From Paenibacillus dendritiformis (GTDB lineage Bacteria; Bacillota; Bacilli; Paenibacillales; Paenibacillaceae): a stretch of 64,000 bases of DNA. The position numbers and the translations under genes are program-made. Each line of letters begins with the position of its first letter. Positions within the stretch are counted from its first letter, which is position 1. Positions 54,765 through 62,900 of this stretch are shown here, in pieces. The notes under the pieces were generated by a model. The model was given only the letters and a program-made list of their open reading frames with translations, ran no database searches and was not told the origin of the DNA. Location: the NCBI RefSeq assembly GCF_945605565.1, contig NZ_OX216966.1, positions 6,130,001 through 6,194,000 of the forward strand. The letters are read 5' to 3'.

Positions 54765-55561
54765 GTCTCCATGCGGCCATCCGCGACGATCCAGGTGATG
54801 GCTTTGATCTCCAGCTCCTGCGCCCATGACGCCGGATGCTCCTGATCGCAGACGATGACATCGATTTGCTCCAGCGGCGCGATATGGCAGAAGGCCTGAA
54901 TGCCGATCTTGCTGTAGTCGGCCAGCAAGATGACCTCCTTCGCGCTCGCGGTCACCAACCGGGAGATGACGGAATCATTCATGTCATAATCGCTGATTCC
55001 GGTCATCACCGACATCCCGCCCACGGAGATGAATGCTTTGTCCACATAGAAATTGCGCAGCATCTCCTGGCATAGATGCCCGCTGACCGACTGCTGCTCA
55101 GGCGAGATCTCCCCGCCGAGAATGATGACCCTGCCGCTGAACAAGCCCTGCGTCAGCGACTCGCGAAGCAAGCTGGCCACCGCCAATGAATTGGTGATGA
55201 CCGTCACCCGCTTTTTGCCCTTCAAGGCACGGGCCAGCTCGTGAATCGTCGTGCCCGTATCCATATAGACGGTATTCCCGTCCTGAATCAGTTCGGCGGC
55301 GCGGCGGCCAATCGCCTGCTTCGCTTCATGGTTGAGGACTTGGCGCTGCTGGTATGGAGGCTCGCCCTCCTCATACTGCACCTTGACCGCTCCGCCGTAT
55401 ACGCGCCGCAGCCGTCCTTCCTCCTCCAGCACCGCCAGATCGCGCCGGATCGTCTCGTTCGAGACATGCAGCCGTTCGGCGAGCGAGACGACGCGCACCT
55501 TCCCGACCGCATCGAGCTGCTCGATAATATAACCTTTGCGTTCTTCCGCCAAAAGCGACAT
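54749..55561 (-). CDS. DeoR/GlpR-family transcriptional regulator
   Basis: 270 aa. N-terminal DeoR helix-turn-helix (VRVVSLAERLHVSNETIRRD), then a sugar-phosphate sensing domain with YMDTGTTIHELARAL and DKAFISVGGMS. DeoR proteins usually bind phosphorylated sugars or sugar alcohols, which fits the phosphoesterase and sugar transporter genes around it. The ATG 55561 is preferred; the GTG at 55570 overlaps the ribosome binding site. Confidence 0.9.
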   Translation of the reverse strand: MSLLAEERKGYIIEQLDAVGKVRVVSLAERLHVSNETIRRDLAVLEEEGRLRRVYGGAVKVQYEEGEPPYQQRQVLNHEAKQAIGRRAAELIQDGNTVYMDTGTTIHELARALKGKKRVTVITNSLAVASLLRESLTQGLFSGRVIILGGEISPEQQSVSGHLCQEMLRNFYVDKAFISVGGMSVMTGISDYDMNDSVISRLVTASAKEVILLADYSKIGIQAFCHIAPLEQIDVIVCDQEHPASWAQELEIKAITWIVADGRMETGSRT

Positions 55562-55613
55562 CGGCCTCACCCCTCCCCTTTTTCCTATAAAATCGCCTTA
55601 TGCCTTCCATCCT

Positions 55614-57383
55614 CTACTCCCGCAGCGCGAAACGCTCTTCGAATGACAGCGGAATGGTGAAGTAATCATACGATCCCGTCAACAATCGGTAATCCGGATA
55701 AGCCAGCTTCTCGGCTCCGGTCAGGCCAGCCAAGCGATCTACCCATGGGGAAAAGGTGCGGAACGTGATGCGGTTCCCCCGCTCATCGAATTCCGCCAGC
55801 CTCAGCCAGCCGTTGCCGCCGCGGTAACTGTCCTGATAGTTGATAAGGAGTTGGATAACGTCCTGCCCCTTCGCATTATGCCGAATCCGATGCGCCGTGC
55901 CGTCAAAATGCCCGTTCACCGTCATAAAGACTTGGGGACAAGGCCAGACCAGTTCATTCCAGATAAGCGTACCGTTCTCCGAATCGCGGGCCGTCCGCCG
56001 CCCGGCTTCATTCCGTTCCGCATACAGGATATCATGCGAGACGAGAACGGTCGGCAGCGTCCGATGAAGCTCCAGCATCTCCTTGCACCAAGCCATATCC
56101 TGCCGCAGATGCTTCATATCCGCCATCAGCCAGCCGTAATGGTAGCTCCCCGCTTCGATGATGCCGTACGAGCTGTACCCGGAAGGGGAGCAGCCCCGGA
56201 CATAATGCTTGGGAAGGAAGCGCTCCGGCCCGAAATGCCGGAGATAGGTCCCGGCCGCATCATAATCATGATTGCCCGCGGTCATCATGTACGGAACATC
56301 CGCGTCATCCAGAATGGCGACCGCCCGCGACGCCCGGTCCCATTCCTCCTCCGCTTCGCTATGGTCGACGACATCCCCCAGCAGAGCGGTCATGGCGATG
56401 CGGTCCCGGGCCTGGTGCTTCGCCAGCCATTCCGTCTGCGCCTCGAACATCTCGGGATTCAGATAGACCAGCTTCTGCGCATCCGGGACAAAAGCAAACT
56501 GATAGTTCTCTGCCCGTTCCAACAGAGGGAAGGGGTCATTGGCGCCTTCCAGCACCCGCTTCGGTTCGATCTCCACTAACCAATCTGCCCGCTCCAGAGG
56601 CTCGCCCGCTATGCGAATCTCCCGAATCGTTCCGGTGAACAGCTTGTCGAGACGTCCTCCCCATTCGGATGCGCCGACATTCCAGCCCTTGCCCTCGATG
56701 GCGGCGATGCCGATCATGTTCCGCGCCGGACTGTTGAAGTCGCATATGCCGTTCACGTACAGCAGCGTCCGATCCCCATCGTTGACGATGACGATATGAT
56801 GCCACTCCTCTTCCTTCAAATAACGCGACCAGCTTGTCGCCGGCATATCCCGGCTCCAGGAATGGCTGACCCATTGATATTCCATGCAGTTCGAGACGGA
56901 TAAGGTGGCGAGCAGTTCATTCTCCCCTTGTCTGCCGATATCCGCTCCGCGCCCCTGCCGGGTGAGCACCCCCATCCAACTGTGCTTCTCTTCCCGGAAC
57001 GGACGGGGAAGATGCACGATGGCTTCGATCGTATAGCCCTGTTCGAAGCGTTCCCGGTTAATGGGCGCGTCCGCCGCCGTCCGGAAATAACAACCGAAGG
57101 GGGTGTTATCGTTCCGGAAGACGAGACCGCCTTTATCCCCGCAGCCGTCTGCCCATGACAGCGGCAGGCTTGCCTCCGCCTCCGGCTCCTGCCCTGCGGC
57201 ATCCGGCCCCTGCCTAACCGCAACGGACTCCAGGAGGTTCCCGCTGCCGCTCAAGTCAGCGAGCACAAGCGCACCCGCTTCAATGGAGCCGGACACGACC
57301 TGTCCAGGATCGAATCGCCAATGCGCCAGCACGGACAAGGGCTGATATCGTTCCGCTAACGGCATCATGCGTTCACGCTGCAT
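55614..57383 (-). CDS. LamG-metallophosphoesterase fusion (YvnB-like)
   Basis: 589 aa, no signal peptide. Residues about 80-265 form a concanavalin A/LamG-type beta-sandwich (LLYVNGICDF, WNVGASEWGGRLDKLFTGTI). Residues about 290-560 are a calcineurin-like phosphoesterase with FVPDAQ (DxQ in place of DxH), TALLGDVVDHS, MTAGNHDYD, VLVSHD and MTVNGHFDG (GHxxG in place of GHxH). The same variants are known to me from YvnB-type enzymes. The lectin-like domain suggests a sugar-linked phosphodiester. It overlaps the nucleotidase gene by 19 bp. Confidence 0.82.
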   Translation of the reverse strand: MQRERMMPLAERYQPLSVLAHWRFDPGQVVSGSIEAGALVLADLSGSGNLLESVAVRQGPDAAGQEPEAEASLPLSWADGCGDKGGLVFRNDNTPFGCYFRTAADAPINRERFEQGYTIEAIVHLPRPFREEKHSWMGVLTRQGRGADIGRQGENELLATLSVSNCMEYQWVSHSWSRDMPATSWSRYLKEEEWHHIVIVNDGDRTLLYVNGICDFNSPARNMIGIAAIEGKGWNVGASEWGGRLDKLFTGTIREIRIAGEPLERADWLVEIEPKRVLEGANDPFPLLERAENYQFAFVPDAQKLVYLNPEMFEAQTEWLAKHQARDRIAMTALLGDVVDHSEAEEEWDRASRAVAILDDADVPYMMTAGNHDYDAAGTYLRHFGPERFLPKHYVRGCSPSGYSSYGIIEAGSYHYGWLMADMKHLRQDMAWCKEMLELHRTLPTVLVSHDILYAERNEAGRRTARDSENGTLIWNELVWPCPQVFMTVNGHFDGTAHRIRHNAKGQDVIQLLINYQDSYRGGNGWLRLAEFDERGNRITFRTFSPWVDRLAGLTGAEKLAYPDYRLLTGSYDYFTIPLSFEERFALRE

Positions 57384-57949
57384 CGCAAGCCTCCCGCTGC
57401 AGCCGCTTCATCTGGGCCCCGCAGCTTGGCCATGAACCACGCCCCGGCTTCCAGCCAGGAATCGACCCGCACGAACCCCTGCTCCCCCGCATTATGCGGA
57501 GCCGAGAAGAGAATGCCCTGGCCCTGGAAGCGCCGCAGTTGGTTCACATTGTCGTCGATCATATAATCGGCGCGAATGATACTCTTGTCTCCGCAGAAGA
57601 CGAAGTTCATGTCGGACAAAAAGTCAAAATGCTCCTGCAGCCACTCGTACTTGGCGCGGAACGAGGCCGGAACCTCCATTGCCGCCGTCGTGATGAAAAT
57701 CTCATAATGGCGGCTAAGCTCGCGGATAACCTCCTGGCTATGTTCCATCACCTTCAACTGCCGGAAGAAGTCCTCGCGCCCGAAGTAGCTGTCAATCTCC
57801 CGCTTCCGCTCGGGCCTGACCTGCGCCAAGGTCCTGCCCTGCAGTTCGGCGGCCGTAACCATGTCGCCAAAATCCCGGTTGTACCATTCCCGGTGCGTGC
57901 CGGCCGTATCGGCCATCACCTCATCCATATCGATTGCAATGCGCTCCAT
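57365..57949 (-). CDS. 5'(3')-deoxyribonucleotidase-like HAD phosphatase
   Basis: 194 aa HAD-fold enzyme. Nucleophile motif AIDMDEVMADT (DxDxV), motif II Thr in IFITTAAM, and the C-terminal motif YMIDDNVNQLRRF. This pattern fits the NT5C family that dephosphorylates dNMPs, but other small phosphates are possible. The ATG 57949 has GGGGAGG ahead of it. First gene of the three-gene unit that ends with the DeoR gene. Confidence 0.82.
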   Translation of the reverse strand: MERIAIDMDEVMADTAGTHREWYNRDFGDMVTAAELQGRTLAQVRPERKREIDSYFGREDFFRQLKVMEHSQEVIRELSRHYEIFITTAAMEVPASFRAKYEWLQEHFDFLSDMNFVFCGDKSIIRADYMIDDNVNQLRRFQGQGILFSAPHNAGEQGFVRVDSWLEAGAWFMAKLRGPDEAAAAGGLRCSVNA

Positions 57950-58425
57950 CGCGATTCCTCCCCTTTCAGACCTGGCTGTATGCAACCAAGCAACAATACA
58001 GACAAAACACAATCAAACAAACCGGATACCACAATCATAGAAGGATTATGTTTTCATCAGATCAATCTATTGTAAATGTATTGTAAAAAGTATCATTTTT
58101 CCAACAACTTGTTCCTTCATATTGATGCACGGCGATTCAAATCCATTCATCGGGTATACAGCTCATGCATTCGATGCCGTTCCCTGAAATTAAAAACGAA
58201 CCGATTTTATGCATTTATGCATAAAAAACCTGCATAAAAGCAAGCCGTCCCTGTTTCGAAATGCTTAATTTTTAAGCTTTTTCCCCGAAAGATACCGGAT
58301 TCCACCCGCAACTTCCTTCCAAAGCGGCCGTAATATATAGAGCTTCATCCTGATTGTTCCACTACATCCTGAATCCTCCTTCATACATTTGTTAACGCTT
58401 ACATTTTCGAGAGAGGAGCCCTCTT
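57950..58425. other. Divergent intergenic region nucleotidase-rocF
   Basis: AT-rich, no coding frame. Holds the palindrome at 58208-58223 and further TGCAT motifs (58168, 58230). No SigL-type -24/-12 element (TGGCAC-N5-TTGCA) was found, although the B. subtilis roc genes use SigL. Confidence 0.6.
58208..58240 (+). promoter_or_regulatory. TGCAT palindrome cluster upstream of rocF
   Basis: TATGCATTTATGCATA, a perfect 16-bp palindrome apart from the central TTTA, followed by CTGCATAAAA. It is about 200 bp upstream of rocF. Its AT-rich palindromic form is like that of ArgR/AhrC operators, but TGCAT replaces the usual TGAAT half, so the regulator is uncertain. Confidence 0.4.
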
Positions 58426-59331
58426 ATGGACCGTAATCTGATTTCATTGCTGCGCGTTCCCTACGGCAAGGGAGGCGCACGGCCGGGAGCGGAGCAAGGA
58501 CCGGATGCACTGCTGGAGGCCGGACTCGTCCGGCATTTGTCGCAGTTGGGCTTGCAGACGATAGACGAAGGGGCCGTCCTGCCCCCCAGCGCGCAAGACA
58601 GCACTCAAGCGTCCGGTACGAAGCTGAAGCATCTGGAGGAAATCGCCGCTCTCAACAGCGAGCTGGCCGACCGCGTCGCGGAAGCGGCCGCCAGCGGGCG
58701 GTTTCCGCTCATTCTCGGCGGCGATCACAGCATTGCCATCGGCACGATTGCCGGGTTGACAAGACATTACCGCAATCTCGGCGTCATCTGGTTCGACGCC
58801 CACGGCGATCTGAATACCGAGGACACGAGCCCGAGCGGCAATATTCACGGCATGTCGCTGGCCGTCAATCTTGATCAGGGGCATCCGCTGCTCACCCGGA
58901 TCAGGCGGCAATCGTCCCGCATCGATCCCGCGAAAGTGGTCATTATCGGGGCGAGATCGCTGGATGAAGGCGAGCGGGCGTACATCCGCCAAGCCGGCAT
59001 TACGTGCTTCACGATGCATGATATCGACCGCAAGGGTATGCCTTATGTGATGGAGCAAGCCTTGCGCATCCTCGGCGACGGAACCGACGGCGTCCATCTC
59101 AGCTTCGACATCGACAGCCTCGATCCCGCCGAAGCTCCCGGCACCGGGACGCCCATTCCGGGCGGGGTCAGCTATCGCGAAGCGCATCTGGCGCTCGAAA
59201 TGATGTATGAATCCGGCCTGATCACATCCGCCGAATTCGTGGAAGTCAGTCCGCCGCTGGACAGCCAGAAGCGCACGGTCCGCTTGGCCATCGGCCTCAT
59301 CGGCTCGCTGCTGGGCGAACAGATTTTATAA
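58426..59331 (+). CDS. rocF: Arginase
   Basis: 301 aa manganese enzyme that splits arginine into ornithine and urea. The metal-ligand motifs are GGDHSIAIGT, WFDAHGDLNTEDTSPSGNIH and SFDIDSLDPAEAPGTGTPIP. GAGAGGAG precedes the ATG. It is followed at 107 bp by rocD, giving the first two steps of arginine use as carbon and nitrogen source. Confidence 0.96.
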   Translation: MDRNLISLLRVPYGKGGARPGAEQGPDALLEAGLVRHLSQLGLQTIDEGAVLPPSAQDSTQASGTKLKHLEEIAALNSELADRVAEAAASGRFPLILGGDHSIAIGTIAGLTRHYRNLGVIWFDAHGDLNTEDTSPSGNIHGMSLAVNLDQGHPLLTRIRRQSSRIDPAKVVIIGARSLDEGERAYIRQAGITCFTMHDIDRKGMPYVMEQALRILGDGTDGVHLSFDIDSLDPAEAPGTGTPIPGGVSYREAHLALEMMYESGLITSAEFVEVSPPLDSQKRTVRLAIGLIGSLLGEQIL

Positions 59332-59438
59332 TGGCAGGCAAGCCGAGACCTTACCCCCTTATCGTAAGGAAGATACCAAGCAGCTTGTTCACTTTTGCCT
59401 GAGACCATTCCAGCACTTTGAAAAAGGAGGAGACGAGA

Positions 59439-60632
59439 TTGAATCAATCGATGCGAATTATCGACCAGACGGAGCAATACGGCGCACGGAACTATCATCC
59501 GCTGCCAATTGTCATTGCGAAGGCAGAGGGAGTATGGGTCGAGGATCCGGAGGGGCGCCGCTATATGGATATGCTGAGCGCCTATTCCGCCCTGAACCAT
59601 GGACACCGTCATCCGGCCATTATCCAGGCGCTCAAGGACCAGGCCGATAAAGTGACGCTCACCTCAAGAGCGTTCCATAATGATCAGCTCGGCCCCTTCT
59701 ACGAGCGCCTCTCCAACCTGACGCGTAAAGCGATGATCCTGCCGATGAATACGGGCGCCGAGGCGGTAGAGACGGCCATCAAGGCTGCGCGCCGCTGGGG
59801 CTACGAGCGCAAGGGCATCCCGGACAACCAGGCCGAGATCATCGTCTGCGACGGCAACTTCCACGGCCGGACGGTCACGATCACATCCTTCTCGTCGGAA
59901 GAGGAGTACAAGTCAGGCTTCGGCCCGTTCACGCCCGGGTTCAAGCTCATCCCGTACGGCGATATCGGCGCGCTCGAGCGGGCCATCACCCCGCATACGG
60001 CCGCCTTCCTGGTAGAGCCGATTCAAGGCGAAGCCGGCATCATCGTGCCGGAGCCGGGCTTCCTGAAGGCGGCACGCGCGTTGTGCAGCCGGCACAATGT
60101 CCTGTTCGTCGCCGACGAGATCCAGACCGGGCTCGGCCGCACCGGCAAAATGTTCGCCTGCGACTGGGAAGAGGTCGTGCCGGATATGTACATCCTCGGC
60201 AAGGCGCTCGGCGGCGGCGTCATTCCGGTATCCGCCGTCGCGGCCGATGCCGAGGTGCTCGGCACGTTCACGCCCGGGTCGCACGGCTCCACCTTCGGCG
60301 GCAATCCGCTCGGCTGCGCCGTCGCCAACGCCGCCCTGGAGACGCTCGTCCGCGAGCGGCTGGCCGAACGGGCGCGGGAGCTTGGCGATTACTTCATGGA
60401 CGGACTCGCCAAGCTCCAATCGCCGCGCATCAAGGAATTGCGCGGCCGCGGGCTGCTGATCGGGCTCGAGCTGACGGAGCCCGCCCGCCCTTACTGCGAG
60501 CAGCTCCAGAAGGTCGGCCTGCTCGCCAAGGAAACCCACGACCATACGATCCGCTTCGCCCCGCCGCTCGTCATTACGAAGGAAGAGCTGGATTGGGCGC
60601 TGGAGCGGATTCGGGAAGTGCTGCCGGCGTAA
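59439..60632 (+). CDS. rocD: Ornithine aminotransferase
   Basis: PLP enzyme, 397 aa, converting ornithine and 2-oxoglutarate to glutamate-semialdehyde and glutamate. PLP lysine in [15 protein letters not shown], dinucleotide-like [20 protein letters not shown], and [14 protein letters not shown]. The TTG at 59439 sits 8 nt after AAAGGAGG; the next upstream in-frame start (TTG 59418) overlaps that site. The paired location with arginase argues for rocD over argD. Confidence 0.93.
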   Translation: MNQSMRIIDQTEQYGARNYHPLPIVIAKAEGVWVEDPEGRRYMDMLSAYSALNHGHRHPAIIQALKDQADKVTLTSRAFHNDQLGPFYERLSNLTRKAMILPMNTGAEAVETAIKAARRWGYERKGIPDNQAEIIVCDGNFHGRTVTITSFSSEEEYKSGFGPFTPGFKLIPYGDIGALERAITPHTAAFLVEPIQGEAGIIVPEPGFLKAARALCSRHNVLFVADEIQTGLGRTGKMFACDWEEVVPDMYILGKALGGGVIPVSAVAADAEVLGTFTPGSHGSTFGGNPLGCAVANAALETLVRERLAERARELGDYFMDGLAKLQSPRIKELRGRGLLIGLELTEPARPYCEQLQKVGLLAKETHDHTIRFAPPLVITKEELDWALERIREVLPA

Positions 60633-60706
60633 GTCCGATTCAAGCCAGGCAACGGGCCGCTGGGACGATCGAATGATCATCGTTCACAGACCGGACGCAA
60701 AAGAAA

Positions 60707-60726
60707 GGGGCCGTCCCGACGGCCCC
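60707..60726. terminator. GC-rich hairpin after rocD
   Basis: GGGGCCGTC / GACGGCCCC, a perfect 9-bp stem with a 2-nt spacer, 75 bp after rocD. T-richness follows only on the minus strand (CTTTCTTTT), so it may act mainly for minus-strand transcripts. Confidence 0.5.
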
Positions 60727-60758
60727 CTCCTGATTCTCAAAGCTCGACTTGCCGAAAA

Positions 60759-60942
60759 GCTGCAAGAATGCAGTTTTTCTATCTGACGTTTATTCCGTTA
60801 CAACAATTCCTGCAAAACCGCATCAATTTCAGCCTATCCATATAGATAGAAGCAAAGATCAGCGGAAATAATGCTCTTCTGCAGCAATTTAATAAAATAT
60901 CGACTCAAATAGTGTAAATTCCTGCATTAGCGCAGGATTTAT
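60759..60942 (+). repeat. Four-box composite repeat, copy 3
   Basis: Boxes related to TGCAGCAATT start at 60769, 60819, 60880 and 60931 (spacing 50, 61, 51). Box 1 is in a CTGCAAGAATGCAG hairpin. Box 3 is preceded by GCGGAAATAATG and followed by AATAAAAT, as in the other copies. It lies between the converging rocD and map genes. No coding frame. Confidence 0.85.
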
Positions 60943-60963
60943 TTCCTCATCCATCTTCCGCAG

Positions 60964-61024
60964 CCTTCCGACGCTTTTTCCGACGCTTTTCCCGCTGCTG
61001 CCTTCCGCCGCTTTTCCGACGCCA
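60964..61024. repeat. Short TTCCGACGCTTTT repeats
   Basis: TTCCGACGCTTTT occurs twice in tandem (about 60965 and 60979), followed by degenerate copies to 61022. Simple-sequence DNA in the rocD-map gap. Confidence 0.6.
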
Positions 61025-61107
61025 TCTTCCCGCCTCTTAATTCTCCGCTGTCCTGTCTTGCCCCGTATCCTTGTGCACGGAATGGGACAGCCTCGTTTTT
61101 CAGCAAC

Positions 61108-61857
61108 TTAGTCCTGCATCGTCAAAATAAGCGGGCCGTCGGCCGTAATCGCGAGCGTATGCTCATACTGCGCGGATAAGCCGCCATCCTTCGTTCTCGC
61201 CGTCCAGCCGTCCGGATCGCGCTTGCTCTGCCAGACCCCAGTATTCAGCATCGGCTCGATCGTGATGACCATGCCTTCCTTCAGGCGCATGCCTTTGCCG
61301 GCAGGCCCGTAATGAAGCACCTGCGGCTCCTCGTGCATATCCTGCCCGATCCCATGGCCGACGAATTCACGCACGACCGAGAAGCCTTCGGCCTCGGCCA
61401 ATGTCTGAATCGCATGGGCGATATCGCCGAGGCGGTTGCCGATGACCGCTTGCTCGATGCCCTTGTACAGCGACTCTTCCGTCGTCTTCAGCAGATGTGC
61501 GGCTTCGTCCGAGATGTTGCCCACCGGATAGGACCAGGCGGAATCGGCCAGCCAGCCGTTCAGATTCACGACCATATCGATCGTGACGATATCCCCGTCC
61601 TTCAGCTCGGTCTCGCTCGGAAAGCCGTGGCAGATGACATCGTTGACGGAAGCGCATGTCGCATAAGGATAGCCCATATAGCCTTTTTGCTCCGGTGTTG
61701 CGTTATGCTCCTTCAGAAACCGCTCCACAAAGCGATCGATTTCCATCGTCGTGATGCCCGGGCGGATCATTTTCGCAATCTCTTTGTGACAGGCCGCCAA
61801 AATTTTGCCCGCTTCGTGCATTTTGGCAATTTGTTCTTTGGTCTTGATAATAATCAT
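61108..61857 (-). CDS. map: Methionine aminopeptidase, type I
   Basis: 249 aa, removes the initiator methionine from nascent proteins. The five metal ligands are visible: the two Asp of IDMVVNLNGWLADSAW, His of GHGIGQDMHE, Glu of VITIEPML and Glu of AQYEHTLAIT. The ATG at 61857 follows AGAGGTG. The longer frame reaching 62010 is not supported because it runs towards the tRNA terminator. A stand-alone copy, not in a ribosomal-protein operon, so it may be a second map gene. Confidence 0.94.
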   Translation of the reverse strand: MIIIKTKEQIAKMHEAGKILAACHKEIAKMIRPGITTMEIDRFVERFLKEHNATPEQKGYMGYPYATCASVNDVICHGFPSETELKDGDIVTIDMVVNLNGWLADSAWSYPVGNISDEAAHLLKTTEESLYKGIEQAVIGNRLGDIAHAIQTLAEAEGFSVVREFVGHGIGQDMHEEPQVLHYGPAGKGMRLKEGMVITIEPMLNTGVWQSKRDPDGWTARTKDGGLSAQYEHTLAITADGPLILTMQD

Positions 61858-61970
61858 ATTCAACACCTCTTGGTTCGCTGCCGGATCAGATTCGGAACGC
61901 TCCTTCGCTCCGTCCGGCGCTTGGAAATGGTAACGAGGTTCAAGTTCAATGCGATGTCCCGGTAAAAAAC

Positions 61971-61995
61971 AAAAAAAGCCTTGTATGCCAAGACT
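61971..61995 (-). terminator. Terminator of the tRNA cluster
   Basis: Minus strand AGTCTTG / CAAGGCT (one G-T pair), then seven T's, 24 bp beyond the tRNA-Leu 3' end. The left half is nearly the same sequence as the terminator of the other tRNA-Leu gene. Confidence 0.8.
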
Positions 61996-62018
61996 TCGCT
62001 CATTCGTCATGAATATTA

Positions 62019-62105
62019 TGGTGCGGTAGAGAGGACTCGAACCTCCACGGGCGTACGCCCACTACCCCCTCAAGATAGCGTGTCTGCCATTCCACCACTA
62101 CCGCA
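62019..62105 (-). tRNA. tRNA-Leu(GAG), second copy
   Basis: Identical over 87 nt to the gene at 42631-42717 (anticodon loop TTGAGGG, encoded CCA). It is the last gene of the Glu-Lys-Leu cluster. Confidence 0.95.
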
Positions 62106-62152
62106 CGTATGTTGGGAACGATGCTTCCGCATTGCAACCGAAAAAAGAAAAC

Positions 62153-62228
62153 TGGTGAGCCATGAAGGACTCGAACCTTCGACACCCTGATTAAAAGTCA
62201 GGTGCTCTACCAACTGAGCTAATGGCTC
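62153..62228 (-). tRNA. tRNA-Lys(UUU)
   Basis: 76 nt with encoded CCA. Acceptor GAGCCAT/ATGGCTC, anticodon loop CTTTTAA (anticodon TTT), T-loop TTCGAGT. Confidence 0.95.
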
Positions 62229-62274
62229 GTGCTGACTGAACATTGCTGTCCGCCATAACATCCATAAAAAATGA

Positions 62275-62349
62275 TGGTGACCCGTACGGGATTCGAACCC
62301 GTGTTACCGCCGTGAAAGGGCGGTGTCTTAACCGCTTGACCAACGGGCC
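62275..62349 (-). tRNA. tRNA-Glu(UUC)
   Basis: 75 nt with encoded CCA. Acceptor GGCCCGT/ACGGGTC (one G-T pair), anticodon loop CTTTCAC (anticodon TTC), T-loop TTCGAAT. First gene of the cluster. Confidence 0.95.
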
Positions 62350-62391
62350 ATGTCCTCTTCAAAACTGCATCACCTCGCGGCGACAATTAAG

Positions 62392-62420
62392 AGTATAACA
62401 AACGACATGGCCGTTGACAA
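62392..62420 (-). promoter_or_regulatory. Promoter of the tRNA cluster
   Basis: Minus strand TTGTCA (62420-62415), a 17-bp spacer, TATACT (62397-62392): 5/6 in both boxes, about 40 bp before tRNA-Glu. Confidence 0.8.
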
Positions 62421-62505
62421 GCTTTTTTTTCGGGATTTTTTCAATGTGCTTTTCAGGACAGGCATAGTCGGGGACAACGTCCTCATTTCGTGGAAAATAT
62501 AAGGA

Positions 62506-62680
62506 AATGTCTTTCAAATAGTGGACACTTTTCTGTGAAGGAGATATGTTCTCTTCGACACCAAATACACTAGATATAGAATAAGGCATCCATCATATAC
62601 ACTGTATATAGATTTCCTCTTTAATTGAAGCATATCCCCTTCGTGTCCGCATTTGTATGGACTTCTCCGATATTTGTCCA
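62506..62680. repeat. 175-bp dispersed intergenic repeat, copy B
   Basis: Homologous to 11560-11734: first 27 nt identical (62506-62532), same total length, and hairpin GTCCG...TGGAC at 62645-62662 in place of GTCTA...TAGAC. Short reading frames in it (for example on the minus strand at 62359-62589) are not convincing. It lies between mgtE and the tRNA cluster. Confidence 0.7.
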
Positions 62681-62900
62681 CTCAGAGAGAACAATCATCG
62701 CGACAGCCCCCATCACTAGCGTAAATCACCCATTGCCCCATATCCCCCAGTGCGCGATACCACAATACAATTCTAAACAGCATGGCACCGGTCAACAGCA
62801 CAATTGAATGTACGCCTACAGATGCCTGCCTTTCTTCCCTTACATTATTCCCCTATATATCGGAAATGAATGCTTCTTCCCCTTAGCTCCTTCCCGCTTC

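Noticed and set aside
58081..58425. SigL (-24/-12) promoter for rocF
   Set aside because: No TGGCAC-N5-TTGCA-like element could be found on the plus strand.
62359..62589. 76-codon minus-strand frame downstream of mgtE
   Set aside because: It runs through the tRNA promoter and into the 175-bp repeat, and copy A of the repeat does not keep it open.
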